Assembly (NCBI GenBank): GCA_022567055.1
Contig: JADFHU010000101.1
Span: forward strand, 1 to 11,378
Source: Planctomycetota bacterium
GTDB taxonomy: Bacteria; Planctomycetota; Phycisphaerae; Sedimentisphaerales; Anaerobacaceae
Direction: 5' to 3'
Length of the DNA stretch: 11,378 bases
Position numbers and translations under genes: made by a program. Positions 1-6,737 of the stretch are shown here, one piece after another. Position 1 is the first letter of the stretch, and each line of letters opens with the position of its first letter. The notes under the pieces were generated by a model. The model saw only the letters and a program-made list of their open reading frames with translations, made no database searches and had not been told where the DNA came from.

Positions 1-1196
1 AAGAACCCATGACGACCGGCGAGTTGGAAGAAACCTGCGTCCTAGCCGGCGGCGATCCCTTTTCCCCGACGACACCCGTCACCCCCGGCGTGCTGAGTGC
101 CGCGAATACGCTCTCAGATGTCTCTGCGGACGATGCGAGCATTCCGACCGGCATCGTCGGTCGCCGTCGCGCGTTGGCGGAGTGGATCGTATCGGAACGA
201 AATCCGTTGACGTCGCGGGTCATGGTCAATCGCATTTGGCAATGGCACTTTAATCAGGCGCTCGCCGGGAATCCCAATAACTTCGGCACCACCGGGAAGA
301 AACCCTCACACCCCGAATTGCTCGACTGGCTCGCCTGGACCTTCATGCAAGAGGGCTGGTCGGTGAAATCGATGCATCGCCTGATCATGTCCTCCGAGAC
401 CTACCGCCGTGCGTCGCAACATCCGCAGCCGAAGACGCTCGCCCTGCAAGACCCAAACGGCATAAGCTACGCGCGGTTCCGGCCGAGACGACTGGAAGCG
501 GAAGAGCTGCGGGACGCGATGCTAAGCGTCTCCGGCGAATTGAATCCGGCCGTAGGTGGCATCCCCGTGCGGCCCGAGATGAACCTGGAAGCGGCGCTGC
601 AACCGCGTCAGGTCATGGGGACGTTCGCCGAAGCGTGGCAACCCTCTCCCTTGCCCCAGCAGCGGCACCGTCGCTCCCTCTACGCACTGCGGCTGCGGGG
701 CCAGCGCGATCCCTTTCTCCAAGTCTTCAACGCGCCGGCGCCCGATCTCTCCTGCGAGGCGCGGGAAGCCTCTAACGTCACGCCTCAGGTCTTCGCCCTG
801 TTCAACAGCGAGATTTCCTTCGACCGTGCGATCGCCATGGCAAATCGCGTGCTGAAGGAAAAGAGCTCCGGCGAGAGGACGATTGACCGACTCTTCCGGC
901 TTGCCTTCGGTCGCGTCCCGAAGCCGGGCGAAACCGAAGCCTGTCTGGCCCATTGGGAGCGGATGACGACTCGGCACAGAGGTTTGACCTTCGCCCCCCC
1001 TGCTTACCCCAGGGAAGTGGTGCGTGAGGCCGTCGAAGAAAACACGGGCGAAAGATTTACCTTCGTCGAGCCCTTGGAGATGTATGCTGATTTTGTGCCC
1101 GATTTGAAAGCCTCCGATGTCGGTCCGGAGCTACGCGGTCTGGCGGAGGTCTGCCTGGTGTTGCTCAACTCAAATGAATTCGCCTACGTCTATTGA
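1..1196 (+). CDS. PSD1 / DUF1553-domain protein, C-terminal part (5' end outside window)
   Basis: The frame is open to the left edge (codons start at position 3), so the ATG at 9 is very probably internal and the N-terminal part (cytochrome-like PSCyt1 and DUF1549 domains in full-length relatives) lies outside. Counting from that ATG, residues 51-135 hold the hallmark DUF1553 stretch: RRRALAEWIVSERNPLTSR, then MVNRIWQWHF, NNFGTTGKKPSHPELLDWLA, and an LIMSSETYRRAS segment. The C-terminus (about 378-395) ends in LLNSNEFAYVY, close to the family's usual LLNSNEFLYVD end. These proteins are large, exported and nearly always encoded beside a DUF1501 protein, as here, where that gene follows 13 bp after the TGA stop. 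The reaction is not established; the pair is often found near sulfatases and glycan-degradation genes. Family assignment is firm; function is inference. Confidence 0.9.
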   Translation, partial: EPMTTGELEETCVLAGGDPFSPTTPVTPGVLSAANTLSDVSADDASIPTGIVGRRRALAEWIVSERNPLTSRVMVNRIWQWHFNQALAGNPNNFGTTGKKPSHPELLDWLAWTFMQEGWSVKSMHRLIMSSETYRRASQHPQPKTLALQDPNGISYARFRPRRLEAEELRDAMLSVSGELNPAVGGIPVRPEMNLEAALQPRQVMGTFAEAWQPSPLPQQRHRRSLYALRLRGQRDPFLQVFNAPAPDLSCEAREASNVTPQVFALFNSEISFDRAIAMANRVLKEKSSGERTIDRLFRLAFGRVPKPGETEACLAHWERMTTRHRGLTFAPPAYPREVVREAVEENTGERFTFVEPLEMYADFVPDLKASDVGPELRGLAEVCLVLLNSNEFAYVY

Positions 1197-1209
1197 AAGA
1201 TGCGGAAAG

Positions 1210-2631
1210 ATGATACCGCCGTTGACAAGCAAACGCCATAACTCGCGTCGTGAATTCCTCTACGGTTTGGGCGCCACGTTGGGATCCGTGGCGTTGAGCG
1301 CCCTCCTGCCCGCAGACAGCGCACAGGCCGCGTCCGCGGGTCCGCTCGAACCGAAAAAGGGCCATCTCCCCACCAAAGCCAAGAACTGCATCTTCCTGAT
1401 GATGGAGGGTGGCCCGTCCCACATCGACACCTTCGATCCGAAACCGAAACTGGCCCAACTGCACCTGCAGGAGTTCACACGGACGGGCGAGATGAAGTCG
1501 GCCATGGAGAGTGGCAAACGCTACTACGTAGAGAGCCCCTTCAAGTTCCGCAAGGCCGGCAAGTCGGGTGCCGACATCGCGGAAAACTGGCAGCATCTGG
1601 CCCACTGTGTCGACGACATCTGCTTCTACCGCGGTTGCCAGGTGGATTCGGTCAACCATCCGACGGCGTTGTACCAAATGAACACGGGCAATCGCTTCGG
1701 CGGCGGGCCGGCCATGGGGTCATGGGTGACCTACGGACTGGGATCACCGAACCAGAACCTGCCCGGCTTCATCGTGCTGCCGGAAGTCTCCTACCCGCAG
1801 GGCGGCGCGGCCAACTGGGGCAATGGCTTCCTGCCCGCCTACTACCAGGGCACGCCCTTGCGACCCAAGGGCTCGCCTATCCTCGATCTGGAACCGATGC
1901 CAGGTGTCACGCGGGCACACCAGCGCGAGAATCTCGATCTGCTGGCCAGACTGAATAAAGCGCACGCCTCCCAGCATCCGCAGCACGACGACCTGGCAGC
2001 ACGGATGGAGGCATACGAACTGGCGTTCCGCATGCAGATGCAGGTGCCCGGGATTCTCGACATGAGCCAGGAGGACGCTCGTACACTGGATCTATACGGC
2101 ATCGACCGCAAGCCGACGGATGGCTTCGGTCGCAGATGCCTGCTGGCCCGCCGGCTGGTCGAAAAGGGCGTACGCTTCGTACAGGTCTACGCGGGCACCT
2201 GGGACTCGCACGACTACATCGAACGGGCCCACGGCAATCTCGTCCGCAGCGTAGATCAGCCGATTGCTGCCCTGTTGACCGACCTGAAGCGGCGCGGCCT
2301 GCTGGAAAGCACACTCGTCATCTGGTGCGGCGAATTCGGTCGTTCGCCCGACAACGGCGTCCGCGGCGGCACGGCCTATGGCCGCGATCACAATCCCCAC
2401 GCCATGACCATCTGGATGGCCGGCGGCGGCGTCAACGCCGGGCACACCATCGGCGCGACAGACGAGACCGGCGCGGAAGCGGTGGAATGCGTCCACCACG
2501 TCCGGGACCTGCACGTCACCCTCCTACACTTGTTGGGACTGGACGACAACAAACTCACCTACTTCCACGGCGGCCGCTTCAAACAGCTCAGCCAGTTTGG
2601 GGGTGAGGTGATTGGTGAACTGATTGCGTAA
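1210..2631 (+). CDS. DUF1501 family protein, Tat-exported, alkaline-phosphatase-like fold
   Basis: Length from the chosen ATG is 473 residues. I chose the ATG at 1210 because it places a twin-arginine signal at the N-terminus (S12-R13-R14-E15-F16-L17, then a hydrophobic GLGATLGSVALSALL stretch and a SAQAAS cleavage region) and has a purine-rich GCGGAAAG just upstream; the longer open frame from 1117 overlaps the preceding gene and adds an unconvincing sequence. Family motifs are FLMMEGGPSHIDTFDPKP (residues about 62-79, D73 a likely metal ligand), GTWDSHDY (D332, H334), WCGEFGRSP (E375) and GRDHNPHAMTIWMAGGGV (D393, H394, H397), followed by a DLHVTLLHLLGLD segment and an HGGR near the C-terminus. 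DUF1501 belongs to the sulfatase/alkaline-phosphatase superfamily, so a metal-dependent hydrolase acting outside the cytoplasmic membrane is plausible, but no substrate is known. It forms an operon with the PSD1 gene. Confidence 0.9.
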   Translation: MIPPLTSKRHNSRREFLYGLGATLGSVALSALLPADSAQAASAGPLEPKKGHLPTKAKNCIFLMMEGGPSHIDTFDPKPKLAQLHLQEFTRTGEMKSAMESGKRYYVESPFKFRKAGKSGADIAENWQHLAHCVDDICFYRGCQVDSVNHPTALYQMNTGNRFGGGPAMGSWVTYGLGSPNQNLPGFIVLPEVSYPQGGAANWGNGFLPAYYQGTPLRPKGSPILDLEPMPGVTRAHQRENLDLLARLNKAHASQHPQHDDLAARMEAYELAFRMQMQVPGILDMSQEDARTLDLYGIDRKPTDGFGRRCLLARRLVEKGVRFVQVYAGTWDSHDYIERAHGNLVRSVDQPIAALLTDLKRRGLLESTLVIWCGEFGRSPDNGVRGGTAYGRDHNPHAMTIWMAGGGVNAGHTIGATDETGAEAVECVHHVRDLHVTLLHLLGLDDNKLTYFHGGRFKQLSQFGGEVIGELIA

Positions 2632-2666
2632 ACATGCGCTCGCGCCCGGTCGCGGGGCTCCCTCAA

Positions 2667-2684
2667 GGCGCAGAGACGCAGAGA
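2667..2684. repeat. Short CGCAGAGA tandem repeat motif
   Basis: In the 119-bp gap between the DUF1501 and glycosidase-like genes, CGCAGAGA occurs twice in perfect tandem (2669-2676 and 2677-2684), preceded by AAGG and followed by AAAACAG. Motifs of this type (AAGGCGCAGAGACGCAGAG and variants) recur between genes in many environmental bacterial genomes, as far as I recall. Its function is unknown. It is too short to be decisive on its own. The same gap shows a weak GC-rich inverted repeat near 2640-2660 but no convincing terminator. Confidence 0.4.
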
Positions 2685-2750
2685 AAACAGGACTGAGATG
2701 GCGTTCTGTTTCTACTTGTCCAATCACCTGGCTGAGCGTAACATTCCCTC

Positions 2751-4997
2751 ATGAGAATCATTCATTCACGTTTGATATGCGTCTTGGTTAGTGCTCTCTT
2801 TTGTTGCCTCTCGCCTTTGGTCGCTCGGCAACAGCAGCACGACTGGCTGGTCACACCCATGACTGAACCGGCGCGGGTGACCGTGAGTGAGGATGGTAAG
2901 ACGCTGACGCTCTCCAACGGGTTGATCCAACGACGCATTCGCCTCTCACCGAATGCCGCCACGGTGGCCTTTGACAACCTGATGACGGGCGAGTCTCTGA
3001 TACGTGGCATTAAGCCGGAAGCACGACTGAAGGTTGAGGGCGTTTCCTTCAACGTGGGTGGACTCACGGGTCAACCCAACTATGCCTATCTGATGGACGA
3101 TTGGATTGATTCCTTGCGGCGTGAGCCTAAGGCCTTTCGCTTCGTGGACCATGAGAGTGGGCAATCCAAGCCACGCTTCGCCTGGAAGCGTGTGCGTCCC
3201 TCGCCTGACCTGCCCTGGCCGCCGCCGGGTGCAGCCCTGATGATGCGGTATCGGTTGTCAGAGGATGCGTTGGAGGCACTGGCTGCCGAAGGGACCAGCG
3301 ACACGGATCTGCGACGACTTTCGCATCTGACCGTTGCCGTGCACTATGAGATCTACCAAGGCATTCCCCTCCTGTGTAAGTGGCTCACGGTTCACAACGG
3401 TGCTTCCGAGCCCGTGCGACTGAACAGCTTCACCAGTGAAATCCTGGCGCTGGTCGAATATGAATCACATGTTGAGCGATACAGCAACTGGAATGTCCCC
3501 AACATTCATGTGGAGAGTGACTATGCCTTCGGCGGTATGAATGCTATTGTGGCCAATCACACGACCTACTGGATACGTGACCCTCAGTATCTCACTCAGG
3601 TCAGCTATCCTCGCGAAAACCCTTGTCTACTGGAGTCTCGTCCCCCTGTCGGTCCCGACGTGGACATCGCCCCCGGGACAACTTTTGAATCCTTTCGTAC
3701 CTTCGAGCTGGTGTTTGACAGTACGGAGCGAGAACGCAAGGGCCTGGCCATACGACGCATGTATCGCACCATCGCGCCCTGGGTCACGGAAAACCCTCTG
3801 ATGATGCATGTGCGTCGGGCAGACCCGAACGCCGTGCGCCTGGCAATCGATCAGTGCGCCGAGGTTGGTTTTGAGATGGTCATCCTCACCTTCGGCAGCG
3901 GCTTCAACCTCGAAAACGAGAATCCCGACACACTCGCCCAATGGAAGGCACTGGCCGACTATGCCCACAGCAAGGGCGTCGAACTCGGTGGCTACTCCTT
4001 GCTGTCCAGTCGACGAATCGGCGCCCAGCACGATGTTATCGACGAGGCCACGGGCAAACCCGGCGGCGCCAAGTTTGGCAACGCACCCTGCCTGGGCAGC
4101 ACCTGGGGACAGGACTACTTTCGCAAACTCTATGCGTTCTATGAGAAGACCGGGTTCAACTTGCTGGAACACGATGGTTCCTATCCGGGAGATACCTGCG
4201 CCTCGACGGCCCATCCCGGGCACAGGGGACAGGCAGACTCGCAGTGGCGGCAGTGGCAGACCATCACTCGCTTCTACCGCTGGTGTCGCAGCCGAGGGAT
4301 CTATTTGAACGTGCCGGACTTCTACTACCTCTCGGGCTCAAACAAGTGTGGCATGGGGTACCGGGAGAGCACCTGGTCCCTGCCCCGCGACCAGCAGATC
4401 ATCCATGGTCGCCAAAACATCTATGACGGCACCTGGACCAAGACACCGAGCATGGGCTGGATGTTCGTTCCTTTAACGGAATACCATGGGGGTGGACCGG
4501 CGGCGACTATCGAACCCCTCTCCGAGCACCTCGATGCCTATGGCGCCCATCTGGCCAACAACCTGGGTGCGGGCGTCCAGGCCTGCTATCGCGGGCCCCG
4601 TCTATACGACACGCCTGCCACCCAGGCGTTGGTAAAACGGTGGGTCGACTTCTTTAAACGGTATCGCGACATCCTGGAATCTGACATCATTCACCTCCGG
4701 CGTGCGGACGGTCGCGACATCGACGCGCTCTTGCACGTCAACTCACAACTCAAACACAGAGGGCTGGCGATGGTCTACAACCCCTTGGACCGAGCGGTCC
4801 AGCGATCCCTGGAACTGCCACTCTATTACACCGGGATTACCACAGTCGTCAGCATTCGTGAGCAAGAGGGTCCTGCGCAGACTCTGAAGCTCGATCGTGA
4901 TTACTCCGTGAATGTCCCCCTCCAGATGCCTCCCAAGAGTGTGACTTGGTTCCTCTTGGAGGACGCGGGGGACGACCCTTCATCTTCCAACCCGTAG
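2751..4997 (+). CDS. Secreted clan GH-D-like glycoside hydrolase (alpha-galactosidase-type)
   Basis: This 748-residue protein has a clear Sec signal (hydrophobic residues 8-24, probable cleavage after A25). Residues about 35-330 look like a beta-sandwich of the kind that precedes the barrel in GH36-like enzymes (TVSEDGKTLTLSNGLIQRRI, then HYEIYQGIPLLCKWLTVHN). Residues about 350-650 look like a TIM barrel: VILTFGSGFN, LADYAHSKGVELGGYSLL, and FNLLEHDGSYPGD, in which D475 sits where clan GH-D enzymes carry the nucleophile. NVPDFYYLSGSN around D523 and LTEYHGGGP around 575-582 follow; I cannot assign the acid/base residue. The C-terminal 100 residues resemble a small beta domain (GLAMVYNPLDRAVQRSLELPLYYTG). 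The protein probably acts in the periplasm or outside on alpha-linked glycans. It lies 119 bp after the PSD1/DUF1501 pair and may be co-transcribed. Fold class is moderately sure; family number and substrate are not. Confidence 0.65.
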   Translation: MRIIHSRLICVLVSALFCCLSPLVARQQQHDWLVTPMTEPARVTVSEDGKTLTLSNGLIQRRIRLSPNAATVAFDNLMTGESLIRGIKPEARLKVEGVSFNVGGLTGQPNYAYLMDDWIDSLRREPKAFRFVDHESGQSKPRFAWKRVRPSPDLPWPPPGAALMMRYRLSEDALEALAAEGTSDTDLRRLSHLTVAVHYEIYQGIPLLCKWLTVHNGASEPVRLNSFTSEILALVEYESHVERYSNWNVPNIHVESDYAFGGMNAIVANHTTYWIRDPQYLTQVSYPRENPCLLESRPPVGPDVDIAPGTTFESFRTFELVFDSTERERKGLAIRRMYRTIAPWVTENPLMMHVRRADPNAVRLAIDQCAEVGFEMVILTFGSGFNLENENPDTLAQWKALADYAHSKGVELGGYSLLSSRRIGAQHDVIDEATGKPGGAKFGNAPCLGSTWGQDYFRKLYAFYEKTGFNLLEHDGSYPGDTCASTAHPGHRGQADSQWRQWQTITRFYRWCRSRGIYLNVPDFYYLSGSNKCGMGYRESTWSLPRDQQIIHGRQNIYDGTWTKTPSMGWMFVPLTEYHGGGPAATIEPLSEHLDAYGAHLANNLGAGVQACYRGPRLYDTPATQALVKRWVDFFKRYRDILESDIIHLRRADGRDIDALLHVNSQLKHRGLAMVYNPLDRAVQRSLELPLYYTGITTVVSIREQEGPAQTLKLDRDYSVNVPLQMPPKSVTWFLLEDAGDDPSSSNP

Positions 4998-5067
4998 GAG
5001 AGATCACGCCGGTGAGGCAAAAGGGCCAGCACGCTTGGGGCGAGGGCCACCGCACTCGATGCCTCGG

Positions 5068-5115
5068 AGACCAGAAGCCAAACGGCCGGTACGCTCGCAC
5101 AAGAGGCGCTGGTCT
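5068..5115. other. Inverted repeat between convergent genes
   Basis: AGACCAG (5068-5074) pairs perfectly with CTGGTCT (5109-5115), and the inner GCC (5077-5079) can pair with GGC (5105-5107), around a loop of about 25 bases. It lies between two convergent genes, where a bidirectional terminator would be expected, but the loop is large and there is no T-run on either side. Function is unproven. Confidence 0.25.
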
Positions 5116-5126
5116 GCAAAAGGCCC

Positions 5127-6047
5127 CTAAGTCGCTGCCGTCCCGGTCACACGCAGGGCATTCGGCCTCTTCTCCGCGCCGTTCGAGAAGATGGCCTGCA
5201 ACATTTCCGCTCCATCGACGATGCGCGGCCCGGGGCGACTGAAAAAGGCGTTGGCATCGCAGGCCCATACGCGTTGCTCCGAGACGGCCCGCAATTGTGC
5301 GGAGTCGGGTCGGCTGTACAACTGTCGGGCAAATTCGACGTTGCGGTCCAGACCGAATCCACAGGCGATGAGGAGTATCACATCCGGATCTTGTTCTGAA
5401 ATCTCCTTCCAGGTACAGCGGCCGGAGTCGATGCCTATGCTACCCATCACATCAATGCCACCGGCTGCCGCGATCATTTCAGGGACCCAATGTCCCCCGA
5501 AATAGGGCGGATCGGGCCATTCGAGCGCCAGGACTCGCGGCTTTGCAGGATGGCGCCGGCTCCGCAAGGCCTGCCAGCGCCGCCGCAGGTCTTGGATCAA
5601 TGTGGCTGCCGTGGCCTCTGCCTGCGTGGCTCGGGCGACTCGTTCGATGTCACCGAGGATCTGATCAAACGACGTTCCCTCCAGGGAGACGAGTTCGATT
5701 GCCTCTGCCAGCGGCGGGGGAAGTCGTTTCACCGTCTCCTGTAGGGTCTCGTAGTTAACGGCACAGACATCGCAGAGACCCTGAGTCACAATCAGATCGG
5801 GTTGAAGTGTTGCCAACAAGTCGCTGTCCACCGTGTAGAGCGCTTTGCCCTCTTCCACAGCCTGCACGACTTGGCCGTCTACTTCGGTTGGAGAGAGCCC
5901 CGCTGAGATGTTGCTGCGGGTGGCCTTGGGAAGTGATTTCACACGCTCGGGAAAATCGCATTCGTGACTCACCGCGACCAAGCGATCACCCAGCCCCAAC
6001 GCACAAACGATCTCAGTAGCGCTTGGCAAGAGTGTAATAATCCTCAT
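5127..6047 (-). CDS. Cobalamin-binding protein-like (BtuF/TroA-type helical-backbone binding protein), no signal peptide
   Basis: 306 residues, starting at ATG 6047-6045 and ending TAG at 5127-5129. The N-terminus reads directly into the binding-protein fold (MRIITLLPSATEIVCALGLGD), with no signal peptide or lipobox, unlike classical periplasmic BtuF. Motifs are SHECDFP (27-33), VTQGLCDVCA (87-96, with the CxxC pair typical of this cytosolic subgroup), a long connecting helix at about 123-165 (IERVARATQAEATAATLIQDL), and EWPDPPYFGGHWVPEMI (176-192) at the start of the second lobe, followed by an AAAGG turn. It is commonly annotated as a cobalamin-binding protein. No BtuC or BtuD partner is visible here, so import is unlikely to be its whole role; ligand carriage inside the cell or a regulatory role is possible. 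It is convergent with the glycosidase-like gene and divergent from glpE. A repeat element begins 24 bp upstream of its start. Confidence 0.85.
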   Translation of the reverse strand: MRIITLLPSATEIVCALGLGDRLVAVSHECDFPERVKSLPKATRSNISAGLSPTEVDGQVVQAVEEGKALYTVDSDLLATLQPDLIVTQGLCDVCAVNYETLQETVKRLPPPLAEAIELVSLEGTSFDQILGDIERVARATQAEATAATLIQDLRRRWQALRSRRHPAKPRVLALEWPDPPYFGGHWVPEMIAAAGGIDVMGSIGIDSGRCTWKEISEQDPDVILLIACGFGLDRNVEFARQLYSRPDSAQLRAVSEQRVWACDANAFFSRPGPRIVDGAEMLQAIFSNGAEKRPNALRVTGTAAT

Positions 6048-6070
6048 AGCATCTTTGCCCCTTAGTCTTC

Positions 6071-6236
6071 GTGCAAAAATAACTCACCGGTTTTCCATCT
6101 CATCTTCACGCCATCTTCGTCCGTTCCTCAATCGCGAATCCTCAACGTAGAACAGCTACGCTTCCGGTTTCGCTCAATCGATCACGAACGAATCTGACGC
6201 AAATCTGAGCGTAAAACCAATGATTTATTTTTGCAC
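6071..6236. repeat. 166-bp imperfect palindrome, MITE-like element
   Basis: The left end (6071-6094, beginning GTGCAAAAATAA) and the reverse complement of the right end (6213-6236) agree at 21 of 24 positions by my hand alignment. The exact centre (6153.5 by the ends) falls on a perfect hairpin CGTAG-AACAG-CTACG (6146-6160). Between ends and centre the arms pair imperfectly, roughly two thirds of positions with one or two indels, so the whole unit can fold into one long stem. CTCAATCG occurs in both arms on the same strand (6127-6134, 6173-6180). No coding potential and no convincing target-site duplication were seen. It looks like a non-autonomous inverted-repeat element or large repeat-palindrome inserted in the upstream region of the cobalamin-binding-like gene. 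Confidence 0.65.
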
Positions 6237-6327
6237 AACTCCTTGGCGTATCCGGGTATCCGTCGGTTTGAGGCCCAGCCTAACGTTTCCCCTGTGGCGG
6301 TCAACCCTGGCAATTCTAACTCAAGGC

Positions 6328-6356
6328 TTGCCGATTGTGCTGCCGATTGGTATGCT
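6328..6356 (+). promoter_or_regulatory. Possible sigma70-type promoter for glpE-selO
   Basis: TTGCCG (6328-6333) and TATGCT (6351-6356) are separated by 17 bp; each matches the consensus hexamer at 4 of 6 positions. It lies about 55 bp before the glpE start on the correct strand. The match is modest and could occur by chance. Confidence 0.3.
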
Positions 6357-6398
6357 GCTGTCCGTGTGATGACGCATAGGCTAAGAGCAAATCCCTAC

Positions 6399-6404
6399 TA
6401 GGAG
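6399..6404 (+). promoter_or_regulatory. Ribosome binding site of glpE
   Basis: TAGGAG lies six bases before the ATG at 6411. It is the best Shine-Dalgarno match near any start in the window and fixes the glpE start. Confidence 0.7.
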
Positions 6405-6410
6405 ATTGCA

Positions 6411-6737
6411 ATGGACGATGTCGAGATTAGTGCGGATGAGGCTATGGCCTGTTTCAAGGAAAAGGACGCAGTTTTTGTCGACGTACGGGATGCAGGCAGC
6501 TATGCCGAGAGCCATATCCCCGGTGCGATCAACGTGACGGATGGGAACATCAACGAGTTCATCGAACAGGCCGATACCTCCAAGCATCACATCATCTACT
6601 GTTATCACGGCAATTCCAGTCGCGGGGGTGCGGCTTACTTTGCGGATAACGGTTTTTCGATGGTCCACAGCCTGACCGAGGGCTTCACCCTGTGGAGTAC
6701 ACTCTTTCCCGACGATGTCGAGTCGAGTGACGATTAG
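6411..6737 (+). CDS. glpE: GlpE-type thiosulfate sulfurtransferase (single-domain rhodanese)
   Basis: 108 residues, the same length as Escherichia coli GlpE. One rhodanese domain fills the protein: the FVDVRDAGSYAESHIPGAINV segment (residues 22-42) carries the family DVRD and SHIPGAIN motifs, and the active-site loop CYHGNSSRG begins at the catalytic cysteine C64. The C-Y-H-G-x-S-S loop is the GlpE signature. GlpE moves sulfane sulfur from thiosulfate to cyanide, thioredoxin or other acceptors in the cytoplasm. A strong ribosome site precedes it. Its TAG stop shares a G with the GTG start of selO (TAGTG), so the two are probably translated in a coupled way. Confidence 0.93.
   Translation: MDDVEISADEAMACFKEKDAVFVDVRDAGSYAESHIPGAINVTDGNINEFIEQADTSKHHIIYCYHGNSSRGGAAYFADNGFSMVHSLTEGFTLWSTLFPDDVESSDD

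Larger units (their letters stand above)
6048..6410. other. 363-bp divergent intergenic region
   Basis: It separates the minus-strand binding-protein gene from the plus-strand glpE. It contains the 166-bp imperfect palindrome at 6071-6236, a stretch without visible structure (6237-6325), a weak sigma70-like promoter candidate (6328-6356) overlapping a small direct repeat (GCCGATTG at 6327-6350 region, two copies), and a good ribosome binding site just before glpE. I see no protein-coding gene in it. Confidence 0.6.

Noticed and set aside
1117..1209. Longer DUF1501 start at 1117
   Set aside because: It overlaps the end of the PSD1 gene and buries the Tat signal, which should be N-terminal; the ATG at 1210 fits better.
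3627..4223. 198-codon minus-strand open frame opposite the glycosidase-like gene
   Set aside because: Antisense shadow of a gene with clear protein features; no domain or start signal of its own.
4946..5242. Small plus-strand frame across the convergent gap
   Set aside because: It overlaps both neighbouring genes, is rich in Arg/Gly/Pro as expected of a shadow frame, and shows no motif.
6071..6236. CRISPR array or riboswitch in the divergent region
   Set aside because: There is a single inverted-repeat unit with no regular direct repeats and spacers, and no known riboswitch core was recognised.
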